Positions 9,415 to 16,863 of a stretch of DNA of 64,000 nucleotides are shown in pieces. This DNA comes from Flavobacterium sp. H122 (GTDB lineage Bacteria > Bacteroidota > Bacteroidia > Flavobacteriales > Flavobacteriaceae): positions 274,212 through 338,211 of the forward strand of contig NZ_SJZD01000004.1 of NCBI RefSeq assembly GCF_004959765.1, written 5' to 3'. Position numbers and translations under genes: made by a program. The stretch's first letter is position 1. Each line of letters begins with the position of its first letter. The notes below the pieces were generated by a model, which was not told the origin of the DNA, searched no databases, and saw only the letters and a program-made list of their open reading frames with translations.

Positions 9415-9445
9415 CAAAAATAGTATTTATAGCTTTGCGTACAAA
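9415..9445 (-). promoter_or_regulatory. Promoter of the amidase-MCE-FeS operon
   Basis: Read on the minus strand this is TTTG (9445-9442), 19 bases, then TATTTTTG (9422-9415), a full match to the Bacteroidota sigma factor consensus. Transcription would begin near 9410, about 100 bases ahead of the amidase ATG. The -33 half lies inside the first codons of the divergent lptD gene. Confidence 0.7.
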
Positions 9446-12101
9446 CTTATTTCACATCGTTTTAGCACCTTTTTTATTAACCTTTGGTTGTTTAGAGCTT
9501 CATTCTCAGGAGTTACCCAATAAAACTACGCGTATTTCGTCTGTAAAACAGAAAGATAGCCTAAAAACTGGCATTTCATCTGTTATTAAAGAAAATGACA
9601 CAATTAAAAAAGATACTGTTAAAAAAAAGAAGTCCTTACTGGATGGAAAAATCTTTTATAAGGCAAAAGATTATGTAAAACTTGACAATAAAAAGAAACT
9701 TACCATCTTAAAAAACGAAGCCGAAGTTAAATATAAAGATATTGAGTTAAAATCCGGTGTTATTGTTATCGACTACAATAAAGACGAAGTTTATGCCGGC
9801 AGATTAAAAGATTCGACAGGTAAATACACGCAGTATCCTCTTTTTAAACAAGGCAATAACACGGTGGAACCTGATTCTATCCGATTTAATTTTAAAACAA
9901 AAAAAGCCTTGATCTGGAACTCAAGAACAGATCAAGGAGAATTTAAAGTTAAAGGAGAAATCACCAAACGTGAAAACGATTCGGTCTATTTTATAAAAAA
10001 TGCCCGTTTCACCACTTCAAAAAACCTGGAAGATCCTGAATATTATTTTTTAGCACGAAAAATAAAACTGGTTCCTAAGAAAAAAGTTGTAGCCGGTCTA
10101 ACCAATATGGTCATTGCCGGAGTCCCTACTCCAATAGGCGTACCATTTGCTTTTTTCCCAATGACAGAAGAAGCTACATCCGGATTGATTATCCCTACTT
10201 TTGGACAAACCAACCAACAAGGATATTTTCTCCAAAACGGCGGTTATTATTTTGCCATCAGTGAAAAACTGGATTTAGCATTATTAGGTGATTATTACAC
10301 AAACGGAAGTTATGCCCTGAGAGCAGAGTCTAATTACGCAAAACGTTACAGATACAGAGGTAATCTAAATTTCAGATATGAAAACCAAATCACAGGTGAA
10401 CGCGGTCTGCCGGGATATGGAAAAACAAATGTTTACAATATACAATGGAGTCATACACCTGACTCCAAAGCAACACCTAATTCAAGATTTTCAGCCTCTG
10501 TAAATTTAGGAAGCAGTAAATATTATCAGAGTTCGTTTAATCAGGTTAACAATGCGAACTTTCTTAATAACACTTTGAATTCGTCAGTTTCATATTCTAA
10601 AACTTTCAATTCGGTTCCGCAGGTAAATATGTCGCTTACTGCCTCACATTCACAGAATTCAAATACAGAAGCAATCAATATGACACTGCCGACACTTCAA
10701 GTAGGCGTTGACAGGATTTTTCCATTTGCTCCTAAAAACGGAACCAAAAAAGGATTCATAAAAAATTTCAATCTTACTTATAGCTTAAGGGGAGAAAACA
10801 GAATACAAACGGTTGACTCACTATTTTTCAAGTCGGAAATGTTTAAAGACATGAAGAATGGACTGCAGCACAGTATTCCTTTAAGTACAAATTTCAAGGT
10901 ATTAAAGTACTTCAGTGTTACGGCATCTTCAAATTATCTGGAAACCTGGTATTTCAAAACCATAAAAAAACAGTACAATTCAGCACTTAACAAAGTTGAA
11001 GATATAGAAGAGTCAGGTTTTGATGCTTATAGAACCTATGATTTTTCATCCAGCATAGGAACTACACTTTACGGTACTTTTAATTTCAAAAAGGACGGAA
11101 AAATCCAGTCAATCCGTCACACGATGCGTCCTAACATAGGCTATTCCTATACACCAAGCTTTGAAAAGTACTATGACACTTATGCCATGGATGGAAGCGG
11201 TAAAATGGCTACATATACCCGATTTGAAAAAGGAATATTCGGTGGACCGGCAGACAGAAGAAGCAACATTTTAAATTTATCTGTAAATAATGTTTTTGAG
11301 GCTAAAGTAAGGGATAAAGATTCCACAAAAACAGAGCCTAAAAAAATCATGCTCCTAAATAATTTAAATATCTCAACCAGTTATAATATTGATGCGGATT
11401 CTTTAAAATGGTCGCCTGTTCGGGTAAGCGGTGGAACCAATCTATTTAAAGAAAAACTAAATATCAACTTTGGTATGACCTTAAATCCTTATGCGGTTAA
11501 TACGAGAGGACAAATGGTGGATATTTTCAACATCAATAACGGCGGTAGTTTATTCAGAATGACCAGTGCCAATCTAACACTGAATTATTCATTAACAAGT
11601 CAGGAATTAGAAGGCAAACCCGATCAAAAAAATTTAAATAACCGCGGTTTACGAAATGGCGGACGTGCCGATGACTTATTTGGTACTACAACTGATTTTT
11701 CTGACAGAAGTAAAAATCAATTTGATGATGATGAAAAAGAAGACTCGTTTGCAGGTTTTTACAAATTAAAAATTCCATGGGACTTACGATTAGCTTATTC
11801 ATTAACCTATTCCAATAATAACCGTGAAAACAAAATATCACAAAGTTCATTAATGCTTTCAGGAAATATTGACATCACACCTAAGTGGAAAGCAGGAGTT
11901 TCAACCGGATATGACTTCGTACAAAAAGGGGTTACTTATACCCAGCTTCGTTTCCAGCGTGATTTATTAAGCTGGCGTATGGATTTTAACTGGAATCCTT
12001 TTGGAGACAGAGCCTCATGGTATTTCTTTATTGGAGTTAATTCTTCAGTACTCAGCGATATTAAATGGGATAAACGTAATTTACCTGACAGAAGACTTTA
12101 A
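9435..12101 (+). CDS. lptD: LptD-type LPS assembly outer membrane protein (OstA family)
   Basis: Outer membrane beta-barrel that inserts lipopolysaccharide into the outer leaflet. The 888-residue protein has a signal peptide, an acidic/lysine-rich stretch, an OstA-like beta-jellyroll (about residues 75-220, from KKLTILKNEAEVKYKDIEL on) and then a long barrel rich in alternating aromatic strands that ends DRRL without the usual aromatic terminal residue. The plus-strand barrel entry FFPMTEEATSGLIIPTFG is typical of Bacteroidota LptD. The only start that keeps the signal peptide is TTG at 9435; the next ATG lies beyond it. Divergent from the amidase operon. The LptF/G permease is at 61257, the LolA-like carrier at 60610. 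Confidence 0.9.
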   Translation: MRTNLFHIVLAPFLLTFGCLELHSQELPNKTTRISSVKQKDSLKTGISSVIKENDTIKKDTVKKKKSLLDGKIFYKAKDYVKLDNKKKLTILKNEAEVKYKDIELKSGVIVIDYNKDEVYAGRLKDSTGKYTQYPLFKQGNNTVEPDSIRFNFKTKKALIWNSRTDQGEFKVKGEITKRENDSVYFIKNARFTTSKNLEDPEYYFLARKIKLVPKKKVVAGLTNMVIAGVPTPIGVPFAFFPMTEEATSGLIIPTFGQTNQQGYFLQNGGYYFAISEKLDLALLGDYYTNGSYALRAESNYAKRYRYRGNLNFRYENQITGERGLPGYGKTNVYNIQWSHTPDSKATPNSRFSASVNLGSSKYYQSSFNQVNNANFLNNTLNSSVSYSKTFNSVPQVNMSLTASHSQNSNTEAINMTLPTLQVGVDRIFPFAPKNGTKKGFIKNFNLTYSLRGENRIQTVDSLFFKSEMFKDMKNGLQHSIPLSTNFKVLKYFSVTASSNYLETWYFKTIKKQYNSALNKVEDIEESGFDAYRTYDFSSSIGTTLYGTFNFKKDGKIQSIRHTMRPNIGYSYTPSFEKYYDTYAMDGSGKMATYTRFEKGIFGGPADRRSNILNLSVNNVFEAKVRDKDSTKTEPKKIMLLNNLNISTSYNIDADSLKWSPVRVSGGTNLFKEKLNINFGMTLNPYAVNTRGQMVDIFNINNGGSLFRMTSANLTLNYSLTSQELEGKPDQKNLNNRGLRNGGRADDLFGTTTDFSDRSKNQFDDDEKEDSFAGFYKLKIPWDLRLAYSLTYSNNNRENKISQSSLMLSGNIDITPKWKAGVSTGYDFVQKGVTYTQLRFQRDLLSWRMDFNWNPFGDRASWYFFIGVNSSVLSDIKWDKRNLPDRRL

Positions 12102-12165
12102 AACAATTACTAATGGTTAATTTTTAATGATTAATCCTTTTGATACTTAGAAATAAAAAAACATT

Positions 12166-12546
12166 ATGAAAAAAATAATTTTTACAGAAAAAGCTCCTGC
12201 GCCTATTGGACCTTACAGTCAGGCAGTTTTAAGCGGAAATACTTTATACACTTCCGGTCAGATAGCCATCAATCCAGCAAATGGAGAATTAGTATTAGAT
12301 ACTATTGAAGTGGAAACAGAACAGGTAATGCAGAATTTAAAAGCAGTACTTGAAGCTGCTGATATGACTTTTGAAAATGTAATTAAAACTACTATTTTCA
12401 TTATGAACATGGGTGATTTTGCAAAGATTAACGCAGTATACGGAAAATACTTTAATGAAGCTACTGCGCCCGCAAGAGAAACAGTTCAGGTTGCTACTTT
12501 ACCTAAAAATGTAAATATTGAAATTTCGGTGATTGCAGTGAAGTAA
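12166..12546 (+). CDS. RidA family reactive imine/enamine deaminase
   Basis: A 126-residue RidA/YjgF protein that hydrolyses reactive enamines and imines (such as 2-aminoacrylate) released by PLP enzymes. The motifs APAPIGPYSQAV at the N-terminus, LYTSGQI, and the C-terminal APARETVQVATLPKNVNIEI, with the substrate-binding arginine (in PARETV), are complete. It is a normal family length. It sits 64 bases after lptD with no clear promoter box, so it may be read from lptD. A strong bidirectional terminator follows at 12560-12601. Confidence 0.93.
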   Translation: MKKIIFTEKAPAPIGPYSQAVLSGNTLYTSGQIAINPANGELVLDTIEVETEQVMQNLKAVLEAADMTFENVIKTTIFIMNMGDFAKINAVYGKYFNEATAPARETVQVATLPKNVNIEISVIAVK

Positions 12547-12559
12547 TATTATGTTCAAA

Positions 12560-12601
12560 AAAAATAAGAAAGCCCTTAATTTTAAGGGCTTTCTTATTTT
12601 T
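12560..12601. terminator. Bidirectional intrinsic terminator (20-bp perfect stem)
   Basis: Bases 12560-12579 and 12582-12601 are perfectly complementary with a two-base loop, GC-rich in the middle (AAGCCC/GGGCTT) and A/T at both ends. It serves ridA on the plus strand and the broken lipoprotein gene on the minus strand, whose stop codon overlaps the last bases. Confidence 0.9.
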
Positions 12602-13123
12602 AATAGTGGTATTCAGTATACTTTAATTTTGTAAACTTCCCTTCGGTAATATTAATTTGTTCTGGAGTTTCAACCTCATCCTGCATAGAACCTGCTTTAT
12701 CTAAAACAGCAGTAAAAGTACCCGAAATAGTATTATTATTCACATCCTGAGAAGTTTTATAGATAGATACAGCTGATGGAAAATGCTCATCATACGTATC
12801 CCCTCCTACTTTATATACAGTTAAGAGAAGCGCTTGATTATCGTCAAAATCTGAGTTTTCAAAGCTATATTCATTAGTATTAAACTCCTCATCCATGTCA
12901 GTACTAGAAAAAGCCAGCTGAAAAGTATTCGACTTGTTTTCTGCTGAAATATCCAATCTTTTGCCACCACCATCTATCTAACTCAATGTTACTGAAGTAA
13001 CTTTTGTACTTATTGGTTCACCATTGAATTTAATTGTAATTGTTCCTGAATTAGAATCATCAGAATCTGACGAACATCCTAAAAGAACTGAGAGGATAAA
13101 ATTAAAAATAATGCTTTTTTCAT
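12600..13123 (-). pseudogene. Broken small lipoprotein gene (frameshift plus in-frame stop)
   Basis: A small secreted lipoprotein is recoverable only if two lesions are repaired. From the ATG at 13123 the frame reads MKKALFLILSSQFF and stops. With seven instead of six A after the ATG it reads MKKSIIFNFILSVLLGCSSDS, a textbook lipoprotein signal with LLGC lipobox, and continues through a serine/aspartate-rich stretch to a TAG at 12980-12978. In the same frame beyond the TAG the protein continues for about 125 residues to the stop at 12600. The intact 3' part has no plausible start of its own (only TTG at 12956). Function unknown. The lesions could also be sequencing errors. Confidence 0.75.
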
Positions 13124-13150
13124 TTTGAATGATTAAGATTTAAGCTACAA

Positions 13151-13176
13151 TTATATGACAATTAATTGTCATATAA
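13151..13176. repeat. Perfect 26-bp palindrome upstream of the broken lipoprotein gene
   Basis: TTATATGACAATT is followed directly by its reverse complement. It lies 28-53 bases ahead of the lipoprotein ATG on the minus strand and just past the GNAT terminator, where an operator would be expected. The 11-mer TTATATGACAA recurs at 16582-16592. Confidence 0.6.
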
Positions 13177-13181
13177 TAAAA

Positions 13182-13208
13182 AAAACCGAGAACTTTATTC
13201 CCGGTTTT
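13182..13208 (-). terminator. Intrinsic terminator of the folD-GNAT unit
   Basis: AAAACCG-A-GAA pairs with TTC-C-CGGTTTT around a five-base loop, 11 positions with one mismatch. On the minus strand it is followed by a T-run and lies 4 bases past the GNAT stop codon. Confidence 0.8.
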
Positions 13209-13212
13209 CTAT

Positions 13213-13704
13213 CTAAATTTCTATTCCCATTATGTAATCGTCCATTACATATCCGTTACCTATATCTATAACCTCATCAGCTATTTTCTCAAAGCCTTGC
13301 TTTTCGTAGAAATACAGCGCTTTATTATATTTATTGACATTCAGGAATAAATAGTCGTTATTTGCTTCTTTAGCTCTGGATTTAACCTCATTCAATAATA
13401 TTTTACCTATTCCTTTTCCTTGTGTATCAGGCAAAACATATATTTTGTGAAGTTTTGTTTTTCCTTTTTCTTTACAATTTACTTCATAAGCTGCAAATCC
13501 TAAAAAATCACCTTCTTCTTCAACCAACAAGAAAACGTGTCCGTCATTGAATTGTTTTTCAAGCGAAGGTATTGCATAAAAATTACCCAGCATGTAACTT
13601 AACTGCTCCTTAGACAAAATTTCTCCGTAAGTATCAGGCCAGATTTTATAAGCTAAATCACGGACAATTTCCAGCTGTTCTTTATTACACTGAACTATCT
13701 GCAT
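13213..13704 (-). CDS. GNAT family N-acetyltransferase
   Basis: A 163-residue acetyl-CoA-dependent acetyltransferase. The acetyl-CoA pyrophosphate loop is seen as QGKGIGKILL after the strand KIYVLPDT, and the C-terminal AYFYEKQGFE-like segment (ALYFYEKQGFEKI) is the usual motif B. The substrate is not predictable. Its start overlaps the end of folD by 10 bases, which implies translational coupling and one transcript. A terminator follows at once. Confidence 0.88.
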   Translation of the reverse strand: MQIVQCNKEQLEIVRDLAYKIWPDTYGEILSKEQLSYMLGNFYAIPSLEKQFNDGHVFLLVEEEGDFLGFAAYEVNCKEKGKTKLHKIYVLPDTQGKGIGKILLNEVKSRAKEANNDYLFLNVNKYNKALYFYEKQGFEKIADEVIDIGNGYVMDDYIMGIEI

Positions 13705-14576
13705 CTTTTTTGTTCTCTTGCCAATAAAGTATTTTTTAACAACATTGCAATAGTCATAGGTCCTACTCCTCCGGGAACAGGTGTAATATATGATGCTTTT
13801 TTAGAAACATTTTCAAAATCAACATCACCTGTAATTACATATCCTTTCTCAGAAGTTTCATCCTGAACGCGGGTGATTCCTACGTCAATAATAACTACAT
13901 CATCTTTCACCATTTCTGCTTTTAAATAATTAGGAACACCTAATGCTGTAATGATAATATCTGCCTGCGTTGTAATCTGGTTGATATTTTTAGTATGACT
14001 GTGTGTTAATGTAACTGTTGAATTTCCCGGAAACCCTTTACGCCCCATTAAAATACTCATAGGACGTCCCACAATATGACTACGGCCTATAACCACTGTA
14101 TGTTTTCCTTTTGTTTCAACATTATAACGTTCTAAAAGTTCTAAAATACCAAATGGAGTCGCTGGTATAAATGTAGTCATATCCAAAGCCATTTTACCGA
14201 AGTTTTCAGGATGGAAACCATCAACATCTTTACTTGGATCAATAGCCATTAATATTTTTTGGGTATCAATTTGCTCTGGTAAAGGCAATTGAACTATAAA
14301 ACCATCAATATCATCATTTTCATTCAATTCCTGAATTTTTTTCAATAATTCAGTCTCTGAAGTTGTGCTGGGCATTTTAACTAAAGTGGATTCAAAACCT
14401 ACACGCTCACAAGCTTTTACTTTACTGCCCACATAAGTTAAACTGGCTCCGTCATTACCAACAATTATTGCTGCCAGATGAGGAACTTTTTCACCTTTAT
14501 TCTTCATCTCCTGCACTTGAGCAGTAATCTCATTTTTAATGTCTTCAGATACCTTTTTCCCGTCTAAAATCTGCAT
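13695..14576 (-). CDS. folD: Bifunctional methylenetetrahydrofolate dehydrogenase/cyclohydrolase FolD
   Basis: Oxidises 5,10-methylene-THF to methenyl-THF with NADP and hydrolyses it to 10-formyl-THF. The 293-residue protein is full length. It shows TYVGSKVKACERVGF with the catalytic lysine, the signature DGFIVQLPLP, KDVDGFHPEN, VIGRSHIVGRP in the Rossmann domain, and the C-terminal PVPGGVGPMTIAMLL. Start ATG at 14576. It is preceded by the ffh terminator, so it likely has its own promoter, although no TAnnTTTG box is clear in the short gap. Confidence 0.97.
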   Translation of the reverse strand: MQILDGKKVSEDIKNEITAQVQEMKNKGEKVPHLAAIIVGNDGASLTYVGSKVKACERVGFESTLVKMPSTTSETELLKKIQELNENDDIDGFIVQLPLPEQIDTQKILMAIDPSKDVDGFHPENFGKMALDMTTFIPATPFGILELLERYNVETKGKHTVVIGRSHIVGRPMSILMGRKGFPGNSTVTLTHSHTKNINQITTQADIIITALGVPNYLKAEMVKDDVVIIDVGITRVQDETSEKGYVITGDVDFENVSKKASYITPVPGGVGPMTIAMLLKNTLLAREQKRCR

Positions 14577-14610
14577 TGTTTAATATTTAAAAATTGTGTG
14601 TTGCTTATAT

Positions 14611-14640
14611 AAAAAAGGCGCGCAAAAGCGCACCTTTTTT
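14611..14640 (-). terminator. Intrinsic terminator of ffh
   Basis: AAAAAGG-C-GCGC, loop AAAA, GCGC-A-CCTTTTTT. The GC-rich stem with A/T tails lies 4 bases past the ffh stop on the minus strand. Confidence 0.85.
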
Positions 14641-14643
14641 TTC

Positions 14644-15993
14644 TTATTTCATTCCCGGCAATCCGCCTTTCATGCCACCCATCATTTTCATTAACTGTTT
14701 TCCTCCGGGACCTTGCATCATTTTCATCATTTTACTCATTTGGTCAAACTGTTTCATCAATTGGTTAACCTCTTCAATTTTACGGCCGGAACCTTTAGCA
14801 ATACGGTTTTTACGTTTTACATCAATGATAGAAGGCTTACTTCTCTCAGCAGGAGTCATTGAATGAATAATAGCTTCAATATGTTTGAAAGCATCATCTT
14901 CGATTTCAACATCTTTCAATGCCTTGCTTGCACCCGGTATCATCCCAACTAAATCCTTCATGTTACCCATTTTCTTAACTTGTTGGATTTGCGCTAGGAA
15001 ATCGTCGAAACCAAATTCGTTTTTAGCAATTTTACGTTGTAATTTACGCGCTTCTTCTTCATCATACTGCGCCTGTGCACGTTCTACTAACGATACAACG
15101 TCACCCATACCTAAGATACGGTCTGCCATACGTTCAGGATAGAACACATCAATCGCATCCATTTTCTCACCTGTACCGATGAACTTGATTGGTTTATTTA
15201 CAACCGATTTAATAGAAATAGCTGCTCCACCACGGGTATCACCATCTAATTTGGTTAAAATAACACCATCAAAGTTTAATCTGTCATTGAAGGCTTTTGC
15301 AGTGTTTACCGCATCCTGACCAGTCATTGAGTCAACAACGAATAATGTTTCGTTAGGCGTAATTGCTTTGTGAACATTCGCAATTTCCGTCATCATTTCT
15401 TCGTCAACTGCCAAACGACCTGCCGTATCGACAATAACCACATTGAAACCGTTTGCTTTTGCATGTTTAATCGCGTTTTGAGCAATATCAACAGCATTTT
15501 TATTTTCAGGTTCAGAATATACTTCAACCCCTATTTGTTCCCCTACAACGTGCAGCTGATTAATTGCTGCCGGACGATAAATATCACAGGCAACCAATAA
15601 AGGTTTTTTATTCTTTTTATCTTTTAGAAAGTTCGCTAATTTACCTGAGAAAGTCGTTTTACCAGAACCTTGTAAACCGGACATCAGGATGATTGTAGGA
15701 TTTCCAGATAAATTAATCCCGGAAACATCACCACCCATCAATTCGGTTAATTCATCCTTAACGATTTTAATTAAAAGTTGTCCAGGTTGTAATGTAGTCA
15801 ATACATCCTGCCCCATTGCTTTTTCTTTTACACGGGTAGTAAAATCTTTAGCAATTTTAAAGTTAACATCTGCATCCAATAACGCACGACGAACTTCTTT
15901 TAAAGTATCGGCAACATTTACTTCTGTAATTTTGCCGTGACCTTTTAATATATGAAACGCTTTATCTAATTTTTCTGATAAATTATTGAACAT
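14644..15993 (-). CDS. ffh: Signal recognition particle protein Ffh (SRP54)
   Basis: GTPase that binds signal sequences and, with 4.5S RNA and FtsY, brings nascent membrane proteins to the translocon. 449 residues from the ATG at 15993 (MFNNLSEKLDKAF); an upstream extension of the frame does not match the family. The order is a helical N domain, then the G domain with GLQGSGKTTFSGKLA (P-loop), DIYRPAA, DTAGRL and TKLDGD, then a methionine-rich M domain with SKMMKMM and a C-terminal Met/Gly tail. Normal length. A consensus promoter lies at 16016-16046. Confidence 0.97.
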   Translation of the reverse strand: MFNNLSEKLDKAFHILKGHGKITEVNVADTLKEVRRALLDADVNFKIAKDFTTRVKEKAMGQDVLTTLQPGQLLIKIVKDELTELMGGDVSGINLSGNPTIILMSGLQGSGKTTFSGKLANFLKDKKNKKPLLVACDIYRPAAINQLHVVGEQIGVEVYSEPENKNAVDIAQNAIKHAKANGFNVVIVDTAGRLAVDEEMMTEIANVHKAITPNETLFVVDSMTGQDAVNTAKAFNDRLNFDGVILTKLDGDTRGGAAISIKSVVNKPIKFIGTGEKMDAIDVFYPERMADRILGMGDVVSLVERAQAQYDEEEARKLQRKIAKNEFGFDDFLAQIQQVKKMGNMKDLVGMIPGASKALKDVEIEDDAFKHIEAIIHSMTPAERSKPSIIDVKRKNRIAKGSGRKIEEVNQLMKQFDQMSKMMKMMQGPGGKQLMKMMGGMKGGLPGMK

Positions 15994-16015
15994 AATTCTT
16001 CTTTTTTTGAAGTGG

Positions 16016-16046
16016 CAAAGATAAATTAAAGTTACTAAGCAGCAAA
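16016..16046 (-). promoter_or_regulatory. Promoter of ffh
   Basis: On the minus strand TTTG (16046-16043), 19 bases, TATCTTTG (16023-16016): a full consensus match about 22 bases ahead of the ffh ATG, so the leader is very short. Confidence 0.75.
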
Positions 16047-16170
16047 GCCACAAAGTAACAAAGTTTTTAGTTTAGCATATTATTATAAACAGAAACATTA
16101 TTCAACTTTAAGCTTCATATTTTACTGCTTTCAGGAACCTCAGACTGATAAATTGGAAATCGTTAAAAAA

Positions 16171-16557
16171 CTATATTATATTCATTGCTTTCTTGTTTTC
16201 GTCGATAGCTACAAATGTAAATTCCCCTGTAACAGCCTTATCTTTTTGACTGCTGTACATTTCCTCTACAAAAATATCTACCCGGACTTTTAAACTTGTA
16301 GTTCCCAAATAAGTCACTTTCCCAACCAATTCGATAATTGTACCGTGTGGTATGGGTTTTTTAAAATCGATTTTATCACTGCTGACCGTTACCATTTTCT
16401 GACGGCTGTAACGTGTCGCCGTAATAAAAGCAACTTCATCCATAAACTGCATGGCTGTACCGCCAAATAAGGTGTCATAATGATTGGTAGTATTAGGAAA
16501 AACTGCCTTGAATACTCTGGTTACAGATTCATTGATTCTTTCTTCTTGTCTTTGCAT
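16171..16557 (-). CDS. Acyl-CoA thioesterase (hotdog fold, YciA/ACOT type)
   Basis: A 128-residue single hotdog-domain protein that hydrolyses acyl-CoA thioesters. It shows the family pattern FPNTTNHYDTLFGGTAMQ (catalytic Asn/Asp region), then FMDEVAFITATRYSR and VTVSSDKIDFKKPIPHGT. Such proteins work as trimers of dimers in the cytoplasm. It is a lone gene with a leader of about 235 bases full of inverted repeats (16588-16782) and a -7 box at 16799-16806. No gene follows before ffh. Confidence 0.9.
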   Translation of the reverse strand: MQRQEERINESVTRVFKAVFPNTTNHYDTLFGGTAMQFMDEVAFITATRYSRQKMVTVSSDKIDFKKPIPHGTIIELVGKVTYLGTTSLKVRVDIFVEEMYSSQKDKAVTGEFTFVAIDENKKAMNII

Positions 16558-16798
16558 ATGAAAATTGTTTAATAATTCATGTTATATGACAAGTGAAAAC
16601 TACAGAAGTATTTCCATTTTTCAATAAATGGAAATATACTTTCGCTCAAGCACTTGTCGTGATGCTCAAACAAAATCAATTTTATGTATCTGACTTATCT
16701 TTTAAAAAGAAACACAGTTGCACGACAGTTCAAGAATTTAACTTGATTCCATATTGAAAGCTAAGCTTTCTAAATTGATTTTACCGATATGAGTTGAA
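16558..16798 (-). other. Long structured leader ahead of the thioesterase gene; no gene in the 306-base gap
   Basis: The stretch 16558-16863 carries no gene. If transcription starts near 16792, the leader holds several inverted repeats: 16672-16682 with 16772-16782 (11 bp), the palindrome GAAAGCTAAGCTTTC (16756-16770) nested in it, and an outer pair GACAAGTG/CACTTGTC (16588-16595, 16651-16658) around an inner stem (16607-16619 with 16626-16640, one 2-base bulge). The arrangement could be a cis-acting RNA or a degenerate mobile palindromic element. I do not recognise a known riboswitch. Confidence 0.45.
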
Positions 16799-16806
16799 CA
16801 AAGATA
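16799..16806 (-). promoter_or_regulatory. Likely -7 element of the thioesterase transcript (TATCTTTG)
   Basis: TATCTTTG on the minus strand fits TAnnTTTG. No TTG element is seen at the right distance; the argS terminator lies directly upstream, so it would start a new transcript at about 16792. Confidence 0.5.
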
Positions 16807-16810
16807 TAAT

Positions 16811-16838
16811 AAAAAAAGCAGCCCATACGGACTGCTTT
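16811..16838 (-). terminator. Intrinsic terminator of argS
   Basis: AAAGCAG(CCC) ATAC (GGA)CTGCTTT, with a T-run on the minus strand, 26 bases past the argS stop. Confidence 0.8.
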
Positions 16839-16863
16839 GATCTATATCAAATATATTTTTGAA

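Noticed and set aside
9430..9437. TAGCTTTG as the lptD promoter
   Set aside because: It would start transcription inside the signal peptide codons with no later usable start; TAAGTTTG at 9379 fits better.
12600..12956. Intact 118-residue gene starting at TTG 12956
   Set aside because: The frame continues upstream beyond a TAG to a lipoprotein signal, so this is the 3' remnant of a broken gene rather than a separate gene.
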